Shown here: positions 1 through 5,479 of the stretch, piece after piece | Numbering within the stretch: position 1 is the stretch's first letter | Layout: each line of letters begins with the position of its first letter | NCBI GenBank assembly: GCA_038145075.1 | Contig: JAYQOY010000032.1 | Coordinates: 1-19,138, forward strand | Reading direction: 5' to 3' | DNA length: 19,138 nucleotides | Source: TMED14 sp038145075 | GTDB taxonomy: Bacteria > Bacteroidota > Bacteroidia > Flavobacteriales > Schleiferiaceae | The notes under the pieces: generated by a model | The model's input: the letters and a program-made list of their open reading frames with translations, nothing else | Databases searched by the model: none | Told to the model about the DNA's origin: nothing | Program-made: the position numbers and the translations under genes

Positions 1-353
1 GCTACGTGGCCACCCAAGAGTCCTCGGCCCACGAAGCCTTTAAATCGGCGGTCCTAGCCGCTCAAGAAGGGGATACGACGCTCACCCTTAAGGAACTTAC
101 GCCCGTACGCTTGCTGCACAATGCCTTCTACCGTGACGTGCAAAACGCCTATGCCCGTGGAGCCGTGCCGGAAGAACTGGCCGAGCTTTTAGGACGTGGA
201 CGGGCGAAAAAAGGCATGTTTGAAGGGGATTTAGAAGCAGGCGAGCTTGAAATTGGTCAAGTAGCCGGGCGCATCGCCGACCTGCCTTCGGCGTTCACGC
301 TCACTCAGAGCATTCATGAAGCGGCTTTAAAGCTATTGATTACCTGTAGATGA
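1..353 (+). CDS. FabK/nitronate monooxygenase-like FMN enzyme, 3' end only
   Basis: This is the C-terminal ~115 residues of a flavin-dependent TIM-barrel enzyme of the nitronate monooxygenase / enoyl-ACP reductase II (FabK-like) family. The reading frame is open at the left edge (codon phase begins at base 3), so the start lies outside the window. The family signature near the end, RGRAKKGMFEGD, followed by GELEIGQVAGRI, is clearly visible, as is an ESSAHEAFK segment upstream. The FMN-binding core is not in view, so I cannot tell nitronate oxidation from enoyl-ACP reduction. The protein stops at TGA 351-353, close to the usual family end, but the last four residues (ITCR) look unlike the family and abut a phnA remnant. 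The natural tail may therefore have been replaced by a deletion junction. Confidence 0.82.
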   Translation, partial: YVATQESSAHEAFKSAVLAAQEGDTTLTLKELTPVRLLHNAFYRDVQNAYARGAVPEELAELLGRGRAKKGMFEGDLEAGELEIGQVAGRIADLPSAFTLTQSIHEAALKLLITCR

Positions 354-531
354 ACTTCAAAGCGAGGACAGCGTCGTCCTTATTCCAAGCCTAGATGTGA
401 AAGGTTCTACCTAGACAGCGAAGAAAGGGACGGTCGTCAAGAACATTCGATGCGTTCCGGATGTGCCCGAACACCTAGAAGGCCAAGTCGATGGTCAGCG
501 CATGGTCATCTTGACCAAGTACGTAAAGTGA
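340..531 (+). pseudogene. Decayed C-terminal part of a PhnA/YjdM-like protein
   Basis: Reading frame 1 from base 340 gives a peptide closely resembling the C-terminal domain of PhnA (YjdM) proteins: LQSEDSVVLIPSLDVKGST, then a TAG stop at 412-414, then TAKKGTVVKNIRCVPD, PEHLEGQVDGQ and RMVILTKYVK, ending at TGA 529-531. Functional family members have a continuous VKG-x-x-x-x-AKRGT stretch here, so the stop replaces one residue, probably Leu or Phe. The N-terminal zinc-ribbon part is missing: the frame is closed by TGA at 337-339 and the preceding DNA encodes the end of the flavoprotein. PhnA proteins are small and of poorly known role. Despite the name they are not required for phosphonate breakdown. 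This copy is almost certainly non-functional; a sequencing error could explain the stop but not the missing N-terminus. Confidence 0.78.
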
Positions 532-552
532 CAGGGGTAAAGCTCCTAAATT

Positions 553-1155
553 TTAAGGGTTTACGCGCGCGTCGTAGGTGCTTCCCATGCTGGGAGCATC
601 GCCCATAAGGCGCGCCATCATGACCTTCTTGACCATGTTGAAGACGGCCATGTGCACATCCTCGGCAACTTCCATGTCCATGGCGTCCGAATGGATGGAG
701 ATGTCCGCCACTTCGCGCAATTTTCCGCCTTTGAAGCCGGTCATGCCAATGACCGTGGCGCCTTTAGCCTTGGCGTAGTCCGCTGCCTTGAGCACGTTTT
801 TCGAATTCCCGGAGCCACTGATGCCAATCACGACATCGCCAGGTTGCAAGAAGTTCTTGAGGGGCTCGACAAAGATGTCCTCCCAGCCGATGTCGTTCGC
901 AATGGCCATCATGGAAGGAAGGTTGTCGTTAAGGCAGATCATTTTGAACCGCTGGTCTAAACCGTAAGAGGCTCCTTTCAAGAAGTCTCCAGCTGCATGG
1001 CTGGCGGAGGCCCCAGAACCTCCATTGCCCATGGTGAAGATATTGGCCCCACGCGCATGGGCGTCCGCAAAGCAGTCTACCATGGCGTCCACGGCGGTCA
1101 TGTCCAGCTTGTCAAGCGTATCCGTAAGCAGTTGGCGGTATTCAGATGCAGTCAT
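553..1155 (-). CDS. gmhA: D-sedoheptulose-7-phosphate isomerase (SIS domain)
   Basis: This 200-residue single-domain SIS protein is predicted to convert sedoheptulose-7-phosphate to D-glycero-D-manno-heptose-7-phosphate, the first step of nucleotide-heptose synthesis, in the cytoplasm. The phosphosugar-binding motifs are GNGGSGASASH (residues 43-53) and SGSGNS (113-118). A C-terminal helix carries AEDVHM (164-169), the pattern found in GmhA-like proteins encoded beside GHMP heptose kinases rather than the E. coli form. Its start lies 22 bp after the heptose kinase stop, so it is the last gene of the operon. The operon context (kinase, phosphatase and guanylyltransferase) supports GmhA over other SIS isomerases. 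No convincing terminator follows the stop at 553; the next DNA is the phnA remnant on the other strand. Confidence 0.88.
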   Translation of the reverse strand: MTASEYRQLLTDTLDKLDMTAVDAMVDCFADAHARGANIFTMGNGGSGASASHAAGDFLKGASYGLDQRFKMICLNDNLPSMMAIANDIGWEDIFVEPLKNFLQPGDVVIGISGSGNSKNVLKAADYAKAKGATVIGMTGFKGGKLREVADISIHSDAMDMEVAEDVHMAVFNMVKKVMMARLMGDAPSMGSTYDARVNP

Positions 1156-1177
1156 GGGCTAAAGGTAGGGTCTTTTA

Positions 1178-2161
1178 TCAACCGTTAAAGATGACTTTGG
1201 ATCCTTCACTATCCAGTTGGAAGGGGAAGGGTCGGCAATCGTTCATGGCGGCGTCGAGCGCAGAATGGGCCGAAGGCGGGGCTACGAAAAGCATAAATCC
1301 ACCACCGCCGGCCCCCAAGAGCTTGCCGCCCCAAGCACCAGCCCCCAGGCCAGCCTCGTAGGCCTCTTGAATGCGCGGATTGCTTATGCCCGAAGCCAGA
1401 GATTGCTTGAGTTTCCAGTTCTCGTGGAGGTGGGCACCTAGGCCTGCCCAGTGGCCGGCCATTAAGTCCGTTGCAAAGGGATCGACGAAGCTCACCATGG
1501 TTTTCAGGGCCGCTACTTTGTCGGCCTCGCTGCTTTTTTGGCTCTGTTCCGCCAAAATGGCGCTGGCACTGCGCTGGTTGCCCAGGTAATAGAGCTTGAG
1601 GTGCTGGCAGAATTCGCTTTGAAGGTGTTGCGAAAGATCGAGCGCTTGTACCTCTACCATACCATTGGGGAGAAAGCGAATGATGTTGAGTCCTCCGTAG
1701 GCGGCCGCATACTGGTCTTGCTTTCCGATAGGTTCGCCCAAATCTTCCAATTCCACTTGGCAGGCGGTGTGGCCCAGCCAGGCTTTGTCGACTTCGGCCA
1801 AACGCCCTTGGCGCGCCATGAGGTTGTGCAAGGTGCCCACCGTAAAGCTCGAAGACGAGCCCATGCCCGTACCTGCGGGCACATCAGCGATGGAACTGAC
1901 CTCCAAACCTTCGCCAACGCCCAATTTCTGCATGATGGTGCGCAGAATAGGGTGCTGGAGGTCGGCTACCGCGCCCACGGTTTCTGTTTTGGAGTACTTG
2001 GTGCGAATTTCGCCCGGCTCAAAGTAGTCGTGCGACGAAATGTACATGTACTTGTCAATGGTCGTAGACAGGACCGCCCCACCGTGCTGGCGGTAGAAGC
2101 TCGGGAGGTCACTCCCGCCACCTACAAACGAAATCCGGAAAGGGGTACGCGTTATAATCAC
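1178..2161 (-). CDS. hddA: D-glycero-alpha-D-manno-heptose-7-phosphate kinase (GHMP family)
   Basis: This GHMP-superfamily kinase is predicted to phosphorylate D-glycero-D-manno-heptose-7-phosphate at C1 in the GDP-heptose branch. With the start chosen here it has 327 residues: an N-terminal TRTPFRISFVGGGSDLP segment (residues 4-20), the ATP-binding loop GTGMGSSSS (97-105), and the C-terminal glycine-rich GAWGGKLLGAGGGG (from 275). I chose GTG at 2161-2159. It overlaps the TGA of the upstream gene (2160-2158) as GTGA, and homology begins immediately with IITRTPFRI. The ATG at 2221 would add 20 residues unlike the family and lies well inside the upstream coding sequence. The overlap implies translational coupling. 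L-fucokinase-type activity is the main alternative for this family, but the neighbours argue for heptose. Confidence 0.88.
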   Translation of the reverse strand: MIITRTPFRISFVGGGSDLPSFYRQHGGAVLSTTIDKYMYISSHDYFEPGEIRTKYSKTETVGAVADLQHPILRTIMQKLGVGEGLEVSSIADVPAGTGMGSSSSFTVGTLHNLMARQGRLAEVDKAWLGHTACQVELEDLGEPIGKQDQYAAAYGGLNIIRFLPNGMVEVQALDLSQHLQSEFCQHLKLYYLGNQRSASAILAEQSQKSSEADKVAALKTMVSFVDPFATDLMAGHWAGLGAHLHENWKLKQSLASGISNPRIQEAYEAGLGAGAWGGKLLGAGGGGFMLFVAPPSAHSALDAAMNDCRPFPFQLDSEGSKVIFNG

Positions 2162-3462
2162 GAGGTCTGGCTTGTGGTCGTGAAGATACGGGCTACGGCG
2201 GATTCCAAATTCTCGGCCCAAAAGTCAGGCTCCGGTCCAGGCACATCTCCATGCCCCGTCTTCACACGTATCGTTTTTACACCGGCCGCCTTGCCGGCTT
2301 CAATGTCGCGGGGACTATCGCCAATCAACCAGCTCTCCTCCAGGTCAATGTTGAAACGCTCGGCGGCAGCGAGCAGCATGCCGGGGGAGGGCTTGCGGCA
2401 GGTGCACGCGATTTTGTACTCGGGGCGCTCCTCCGGGAAGCCGCCATGCGGGTGGTGGGGGCAGTAGTAGAGCGCGTCGACAAAAGCGCCGTCTTCCGCC
2501 AACAGGCGGTCCATGCGCGCGTGGATGCGGTCCACGCCTGCTTCATCGGTGAGGCCGCGGGCTACGACGCTTTGGTTGGTGACCACTACCGAGAGGTAGG
2601 GGCTTTGGTTGATGCGGCGGATGGCTGGGCCCGCAAAAGGGTAGAGGGTGAATTCGTCTGGATCCTTGATGAGGTCGGTGTCGATGTTGATCACGCCATC
2701 GCGGTCCAAAAAGATGGCACGCTGGGGATGGTCCAAATTTCGAGCAGCGATTTTACCGCTTACGAGGGCCGCTTCTACCTGCGCATGACGCTCAGGTTTG
2801 CCCATGTCCTTGATGTATTCGGGGCTGGAATAGCCGAACAAGCGATGGCTGCCTGCCCAAGCTGGGAAGAGATCCCGCCCAAAGTCCGATGCGACACCTG
2901 AGGGTATAGCCTCAAGGAGTTCGGGCTCAAAGAGGTAGAGGGCAGCATTTACGCAGTTGGCGCGGTCCACGCCATTGGGGTGGGGTTTGCCAAAGACGGC
3001 GCGAATTCGGCCCGAAGCATCCAAATCGACTAAGTCGGAATCGTAGGGATGGTCGTTGGGATGCACAAAAAGGGTAGCCTGCGCACGCTTGCTGATGTGA
3101 AAGGCCTCCATGCGGCTCAAATCCACGTCGCTCAGCGTATCGCCATAAAAGACCCAAAAGCTATCGGTCAACTGCTGCTTGAGTAAGGGCAATGCGCCGG
3201 CCGTGCCCAAAGGTTCTTCTTCAAGAAGGTAGTCGATCGTCACCCCATAGGCGGATCCGTCCCCAAAGTGCGCTTGAATTTGCTCGCCGAGGTGGCCTAT
3301 GGTAATGAAAAAGCGCTCAATTCCTTGAGCGCTGTAGGTTTCAATCAAATGCTGTAAAACGGGTTTCCCAGCAATGGGAACCATGGGTTTTGCGGTACGA
3401 GGGAAAGCAGCTGCAAGGCGCGTGCCCTTCCCACCGGCCAAAACCACTGCGGTTTTCACCAT
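2158..3462 (-). CDS. Fused heptose-1-phosphate guanylyltransferase / heptose-bisphosphate phosphatase
   Basis: A 434-residue bifunctional protein. Residues 1-~235 are a nucleotidyltransferase of the HddC type, with the nucleotide-binding LAGGKGTRL (8-16), PRTAKPM (21-27) and metal-binding YGDTLSDVD (106-114). It is expected to make GDP-D-glycero-alpha-D-manno-heptose from heptose-1-phosphate and GTP. Residues ~246-430 are a HAD-superfamily GmhB phosphatase with nucleophile and acid Asp253/Asp255 in FLDRDGVIN, TNQS (295-298), GDSPRD (381-386) and a zinc site C334/H336/C353/C355. It removes the 7-phosphate of heptose-1,7-bisphosphate. In most genomes these are separate genes. The start is 3 bp after the trxA stop, and its stop overlaps the hddA start. 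GDP specificity (versus ADP) is inferred from the hddA-type partner kinase, not from a diagnostic residue. Confidence 0.88.
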   Translation of the reverse strand: MVKTAVVLAGGKGTRLAAAFPRTAKPMVPIAGKPVLQHLIETYSAQGIERFFITIGHLGEQIQAHFGDGSAYGVTIDYLLEEEPLGTAGALPLLKQQLTDSFWVFYGDTLSDVDLSRMEAFHISKRAQATLFVHPNDHPYDSDLVDLDASGRIRAVFGKPHPNGVDRANCVNAALYLFEPELLEAIPSGVASDFGRDLFPAWAGSHRLFGYSSPEYIKDMGKPERHAQVEAALVSGKIAARNLDHPQRAIFLDRDGVINIDTDLIKDPDEFTLYPFAGPAIRRINQSPYLSVVVTNQSVVARGLTDEAGVDRIHARMDRLLAEDGAFVDALYYCPHHPHGGFPEERPEYKIACTCRKPSPGMLLAAAERFNIDLEESWLIGDSPRDIEAGKAAGVKTIRVKTGHGDVPGPEPDFWAENLESAVARIFTTTSQTS

Positions 3463-3465
3463 GGA

Positions 3466-3783
3466 TTAGAGCTGGGCTTCCAGTTTGCCGGCCAAAACGT
3501 TCTTAGGCGCTACACCGACTTGCTTGTCTACCACTTCGCCGTTTTTGAAAACGAGGAGGGTAGGGATGTTGCGGATGCCAAACTGCATGGCGATTTCGCC
3601 TTCCTTGTCCACGTCTACCTTGCCTACTACGGCACGGCCTTCAAAATCGTTGGACAATTCGTCGACGATGGGGCCTACCATGCGGCAGGGGCCGCACCAT
3701 GCTGCCCAAAAGTCAACCAATACGGGCTTATCAGAATTCAGGACTACTTCCTGGAAGTTGCTTTCGGTAATCTCGAGTGCCAT
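3466..3783 (-). CDS. trxA: Thioredoxin
   Basis: A classical cytoplasmic thioredoxin of 105 residues with the redox motif WCGPC (residues 29-33) in VDFWAAWCGPCRM and the cis-proline NIPTLLVF (Pro74). It is the usual family length, with no signal peptide. The frame stays open to 3822, but I chose ATG 3783-3781. Family homology starts at MALEITESNF, and a good Bacteroidota -7 box lies at 3827-3820, upstream of this ATG and overlapping the longer frame's start. The downstream heptose gene begins 3 bp after the stop, so trxA leads the operon. A direct role in sugar-nucleotide synthesis is not known; co-transcription may be incidental. Confidence 0.94.
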   Translation of the reverse strand: MALEITESNFQEVVLNSDKPVLVDFWAAWCGPCRMVGPIVDELSNDFEGRAVVGKVDVDKEGEIAMQFGIRNIPTLLVFKNGEVVDKQVGVAPKNVLAGKLEAQL

Positions 3784-3819
3784 GCTAACTATTTCGATCG
3801 TTGAGAAAAATGTGAATAG

Positions 3820-3827
3820 CAAATGTA
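3820..3827 (-). promoter_or_regulatory. Bacteroidota -7 box for the trxA-heptose operon
   Basis: On the minus strand this reads TACATTTG, an exact match to the TAnnTTTG -7 consensus. Transcription would begin a few bases downstream, giving a leader of about 30 nt before the trxA ATG. The -33 element is weak: the nearest TTG is about 24 nt upstream, longer than usual. Confidence 0.5.
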
Positions 3828-3848
3828 ACTGCCTTCCGTAAATTGGCC

Positions 3849-4097
3849 ATGCAACTCATGTCACAAAAACCCCACTTTGCGGTGAAAAAATACTCCTTTT
3901 GGGCGTTAGCGCTTGGATGCCTTCTAACAGGCGGCTGTGACAAACCCGCGTGCCCCCCGGGTGAGCCCAATCCAGACTGCCTTTGCCCAGCAGTATACGA
4001 ACCGGTCTGCGGCTGCGATGGCAAAACCTACGGCAATGACTGCGAGGCGGGTTGTGCAGGGGTCGAATCTTGGACGCCCGGGGAGTGCGGAGGCTGA
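3849..4097 (+). CDS. Small Kazal-domain lipoprotein
   Basis: An 82-residue secreted protein. Residues ~13-29 form a hydrophobic lipoprotein signal peptide ending in the lipobox LTGGC, with Cys30 the predicted lipidated residue, so it is probably membrane-anchored. Residues 46-80 make a Kazal-type cysteine-rich domain: CPAVYEPVCGCDGKTYGN followed by Cys65, Cys69 and Cys80. Kazal domains in animals inhibit serine proteases; the role of the many small bacterial versions is unknown. ATG 3849 or ATG 3858 could be used; both precede the same signal sequence. It is divergent from trxA (65 bp between starts), and its stop is 1 bp from the stop of the convergent membrane-peptide gene. Confidence 0.82.
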   Translation: MQLMSQKPHFAVKKYSFWALALGCLLTGGCDKPACPPGEPNPDCLCPAVYEPVCGCDGKTYGNDCEAGCAGVESWTPGECGG

Positions 4098-4098
4098 T

Positions 4099-4278
4099 TT
4101 AGGCTTTTGCGCCTCTAATCCACTGAAACAAGGTCAGGGCGCCTCCCAAAACAGACAGCGTGAATCCGGTCCAATACACGTTTCGTGCGCCCATGAGGTG
4201 GTTCATGAAGAAAATATCGGATGTCAGGATCAAGAGGTAGCCTATCACAAGGAGGCTGGGGCCGAGTTTGCTTTTCAT
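4099..4278 (-). CDS. Hypothetical 59-residue two-TM membrane protein
   Basis: I do not recognise a family. From ATG 4278 the product is 59 residues with two likely membrane helices: about residues 4-22 (LGPSLLVIGYLLILTS) and 31-53 (VYWTGFTLSVLGGALTLF), a short polar loop between them, and a basic C-terminus (WIRGAKA). The frame extends upstream to 4542, but that part is low-complexity relative to this one, has no membrane or domain character, and lies where GC content falls, so I treat it as non-coding. The gene is convergent with the Kazal lipoprotein, stops almost touching. Similar small inner-membrane peptides are common in Bacteroidota and usually uncharacterised. Confidence 0.55.
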   Translation of the reverse strand: MKSKLGPSLLVIGYLLILTSDIFFMNHLMGARNVYWTGFTLSVLGGALTLFQWIRGAKA

Positions 4279-4568
4279 GGGTAGAAGATAGGCAGAAGAA
4301 AGGGGTGGAAACAAAAAAGCCTGTTCGGGAGCGGGCGTACTATGTATAAAAGTCCTCCAGGGCTCGAAGCAGAACGATGGTTGATAACACGAAACGATTT
4401 TCAGTAGTGAACTACGCTTCCATTTTAGGTGACGATTGGCAATGTTGAATTCCCAACTGATTGAATATGTCATGCCATATGTGACAGTAGGACCGATCAT
4501 TAATATCGAGACTTTCCACGGATGAAAGCTTAAATCCAACATCCAACGGTCCTGTCTTTTCCTACGCT
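4279..4568. other. AT-rich intergenic stretch without a supported gene
   Basis: About 290 bp between the two-TM peptide and the lipoprotein gene. GC content is visibly lower than in the flanking heptose and permease regions. The minus-strand frame 4279-4542 is open but gives no recognisable sequence. On the plus strand only very short frames exist. It may be decayed DNA at an insertion hot spot. I see no clear repeat, tRNA or terminator in it. Confidence 0.4.
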
Positions 4569-5033
4569 TTACTTCATTTTAATTAGTTCGCCTAAAGTGA
4601 TTACTTCTTCAGAATCCCAATTTGTGGGGCCTAGTGAACTTGTATAGTGGAACGTCGTATCTACTACCGTTAGAATCCCCTTTTTTATCGAATACACCGC
4701 ATCGATGGAAATATTGTGTTGGTCACCATCGTAACAATAGTATTCACAATGGATGATCATTTTATTCCCGATAAAATACTGAGGACCACATAAGTCACAA
4801 GGAACCGTGTTGATTGGCTCCATGTAAATTTGACCATTGAGTTCTGTAACCTGTACTTTAAAAGTCTTGGTGTAGGAGTAGTTCGTGTCAGTACCGTATC
4901 CGGTTCGAAAATGTTTGTAGCATGTTAGGGTTCCATTGTAGGTCCCATCTAATGTAATATTCTTACCGCAGGAAATTGCGATAAAGCTCAGTAGAAGGCA
5001 TGAACAAAAAGGTGAATATTTGAGGTTGGGCAT
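4569..5033 (-). CDS. Hypothetical cysteine-containing lipoprotein
   Basis: A 154-residue predicted lipoprotein of unknown function. From ATG 5033 the N-terminus is a short basic segment, a hydrophobic stretch (CSCLLLSFIAISC) and a lipobox-like AISC with Cys22. The mature part begins with the GTYNGTLTCYK pattern often seen in small Bacteroidota lipoproteins with beta-rich folds. Further cysteines at 38, 79, 82, 96 and 100 could form disulfides or bind metal. There is no recognised domain. The frame continues upstream to a TTG at 5105, but a promoter -7 box at 5110-5103 overlaps that point, so the shorter start is better. Base composition is much more AT-rich than its neighbours, suggesting recent acquisition or an orphan gene. 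Confidence 0.65.
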   Translation of the reverse strand: MPNLKYSPFCSCLLLSFIAISCGKNITLDGTYNGTLTCYKHFRTGYGTDTNYSYTKTFKVQVTELNGQIYMEPINTVPCDLCGPQYFIGNKMIIHCEYYCYDGDQHNISIDAVYSIKKGILTVVDTTFHYTSSLGPTNWDSEEVITLGELIKMK

Positions 5034-5102
5034 AAGGTGAGTGCCCAAAACCAGAGTCAAACGCCACATCAAATTCTTGACAATTATTGGTTGCAAATTT
5101 CT

Positions 5103-5110
5103 CAAATATA
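5103..5110 (-). promoter_or_regulatory. Candidate -7 box for the orphan lipoprotein
   Basis: The minus strand reads TATATTTG, an exact TAnnTTTG match, about 70 nt upstream of the ATG at 5033. A TTTG lies 26 nt farther upstream (5140-5137), longer than the usual 18-21 nt spacing, so the -33 element is uncertain. Confidence 0.4.
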
Positions 5111-5288
5111 GGAAGTAATCTCATCCATTTCTTTTTCAAAGGTTGTGTCCTATGAAGCGACTTGGACACATATAGGCGAAGCCATAGAATTGCAAAATCT
5201 GCGTTTCAAGTACCCCACTTTTAGGTTGGGGTACTTATTGGGGACTTCAGATTGACATCTCTTTCGCGCAGCCGAATATTGATAAACG
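5111..5288. other. Gene-free stretch between orphan lipoprotein promoter and tRNA terminator
   Basis: No credible coding frame on either strand. It contains one conspicuous perfect hairpin (listed separately) and otherwise AT-leaning sequence with no recognisable RNA gene. Confidence 0.4.
5208..5236. repeat. Perfect 10-bp inverted repeat (hairpin)
   Basis: Arms AAGTACCCCA (5208-5217) and TGGGGTACTT (5227-5236) are separated by a 9-nt loop. Neither strand has a good T-tract after the stem, so it is not a canonical intrinsic terminator. It could be an RNA-stability element, a protein-binding palindrome, or part of a small transcript. Confidence 0.6.
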
Positions 5289-5324
5289 AAAAAACGCCGA
5301 AGTTTACTCAACTTTCGGCGTTTT
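5289..5324 (-). terminator. Intrinsic terminator downstream of tRNA-Asp
   Basis: On the minus strand a stem built from AACGCCGAAAGTT and AACTTCGGCGTT (one bulged A) with a short GAGTA-like loop is followed directly by TTTTTT. It lies about 25 bp after the tRNA 3' end. The A-rich flank on the other side could let it work in both directions. Confidence 0.85.
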
Positions 5325-5348
5325 GCAGGAGCCTTTCAGGGCTCTCAG

Positions 5349-5422
5349 CGGTGCGGACGGGACTCGAACCCGCGACCCTCGGCGTGACAGGCCGATATTC
5401 TAACCAACTGAACTACCGCACC
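5349..5422 (-). tRNA. tRNA-Asp (anticodon GTC)
   Basis: The minus strand folds as a complete cloverleaf. The acceptor arms are GGTGCGG (5422-5416) and CCGCACC (5356-5350), with discriminator G at 5349. The D-arm is GTTC/GAAT, the anticodon stem TCGGC/GCCGA encloses CTGTCAC with anticodon GTC, and the T-arm is GCGGG-TTCGAGT-CCCGT. No CCA is encoded, as is common in Bacteroidota. It lies 40 bp downstream of the permease stop and has its own promoter. Confidence 0.97.
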
Positions 5423-5448
5423 AGTATTGGTTCTCTTTGAAGAGGGTG

Positions 5449-5479
5449 CAAATATATACCGCTTATTGCATTCGCAAAA
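5449..5479 (-). promoter_or_regulatory. tRNA-Asp promoter (-33/-7)
   Basis: On the minus strand a -33-like TTTTG (5479-5475) is separated by 18 nt from a perfect -7 box TATATTTG (5456-5449). The predicted start lies about 20 nt before the tRNA. The -33 element sits inside the last codons of the permease gene. Confidence 0.7.

Noticed and set aside
1538..2467. Long plus-strand open frame of 309 codons
   Set aside because: It is antisense to the heptose kinase and the fused transferase-phosphatase, both of which have clear family motifs.
4279..4542. Upstream extension of the two-TM membrane peptide
   Set aside because: The extension has no domain character, changes composition and precedes a natural ATG that starts a membrane protein.
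4963..5169. Minus-strand frame of 68 codons overlapping the orphan lipoprotein start
   Set aside because: No domain or signal peptide; it overlaps the promoter and 5' end of the better-supported lipoprotein gene.
5252..5440. Plus-strand frame of 62 codons
   Set aside because: It runs antisense through the tRNA-Asp and its terminator; the peptide part RTGLEPATLGVTGR is the usual artefact of translating a tRNA complement.
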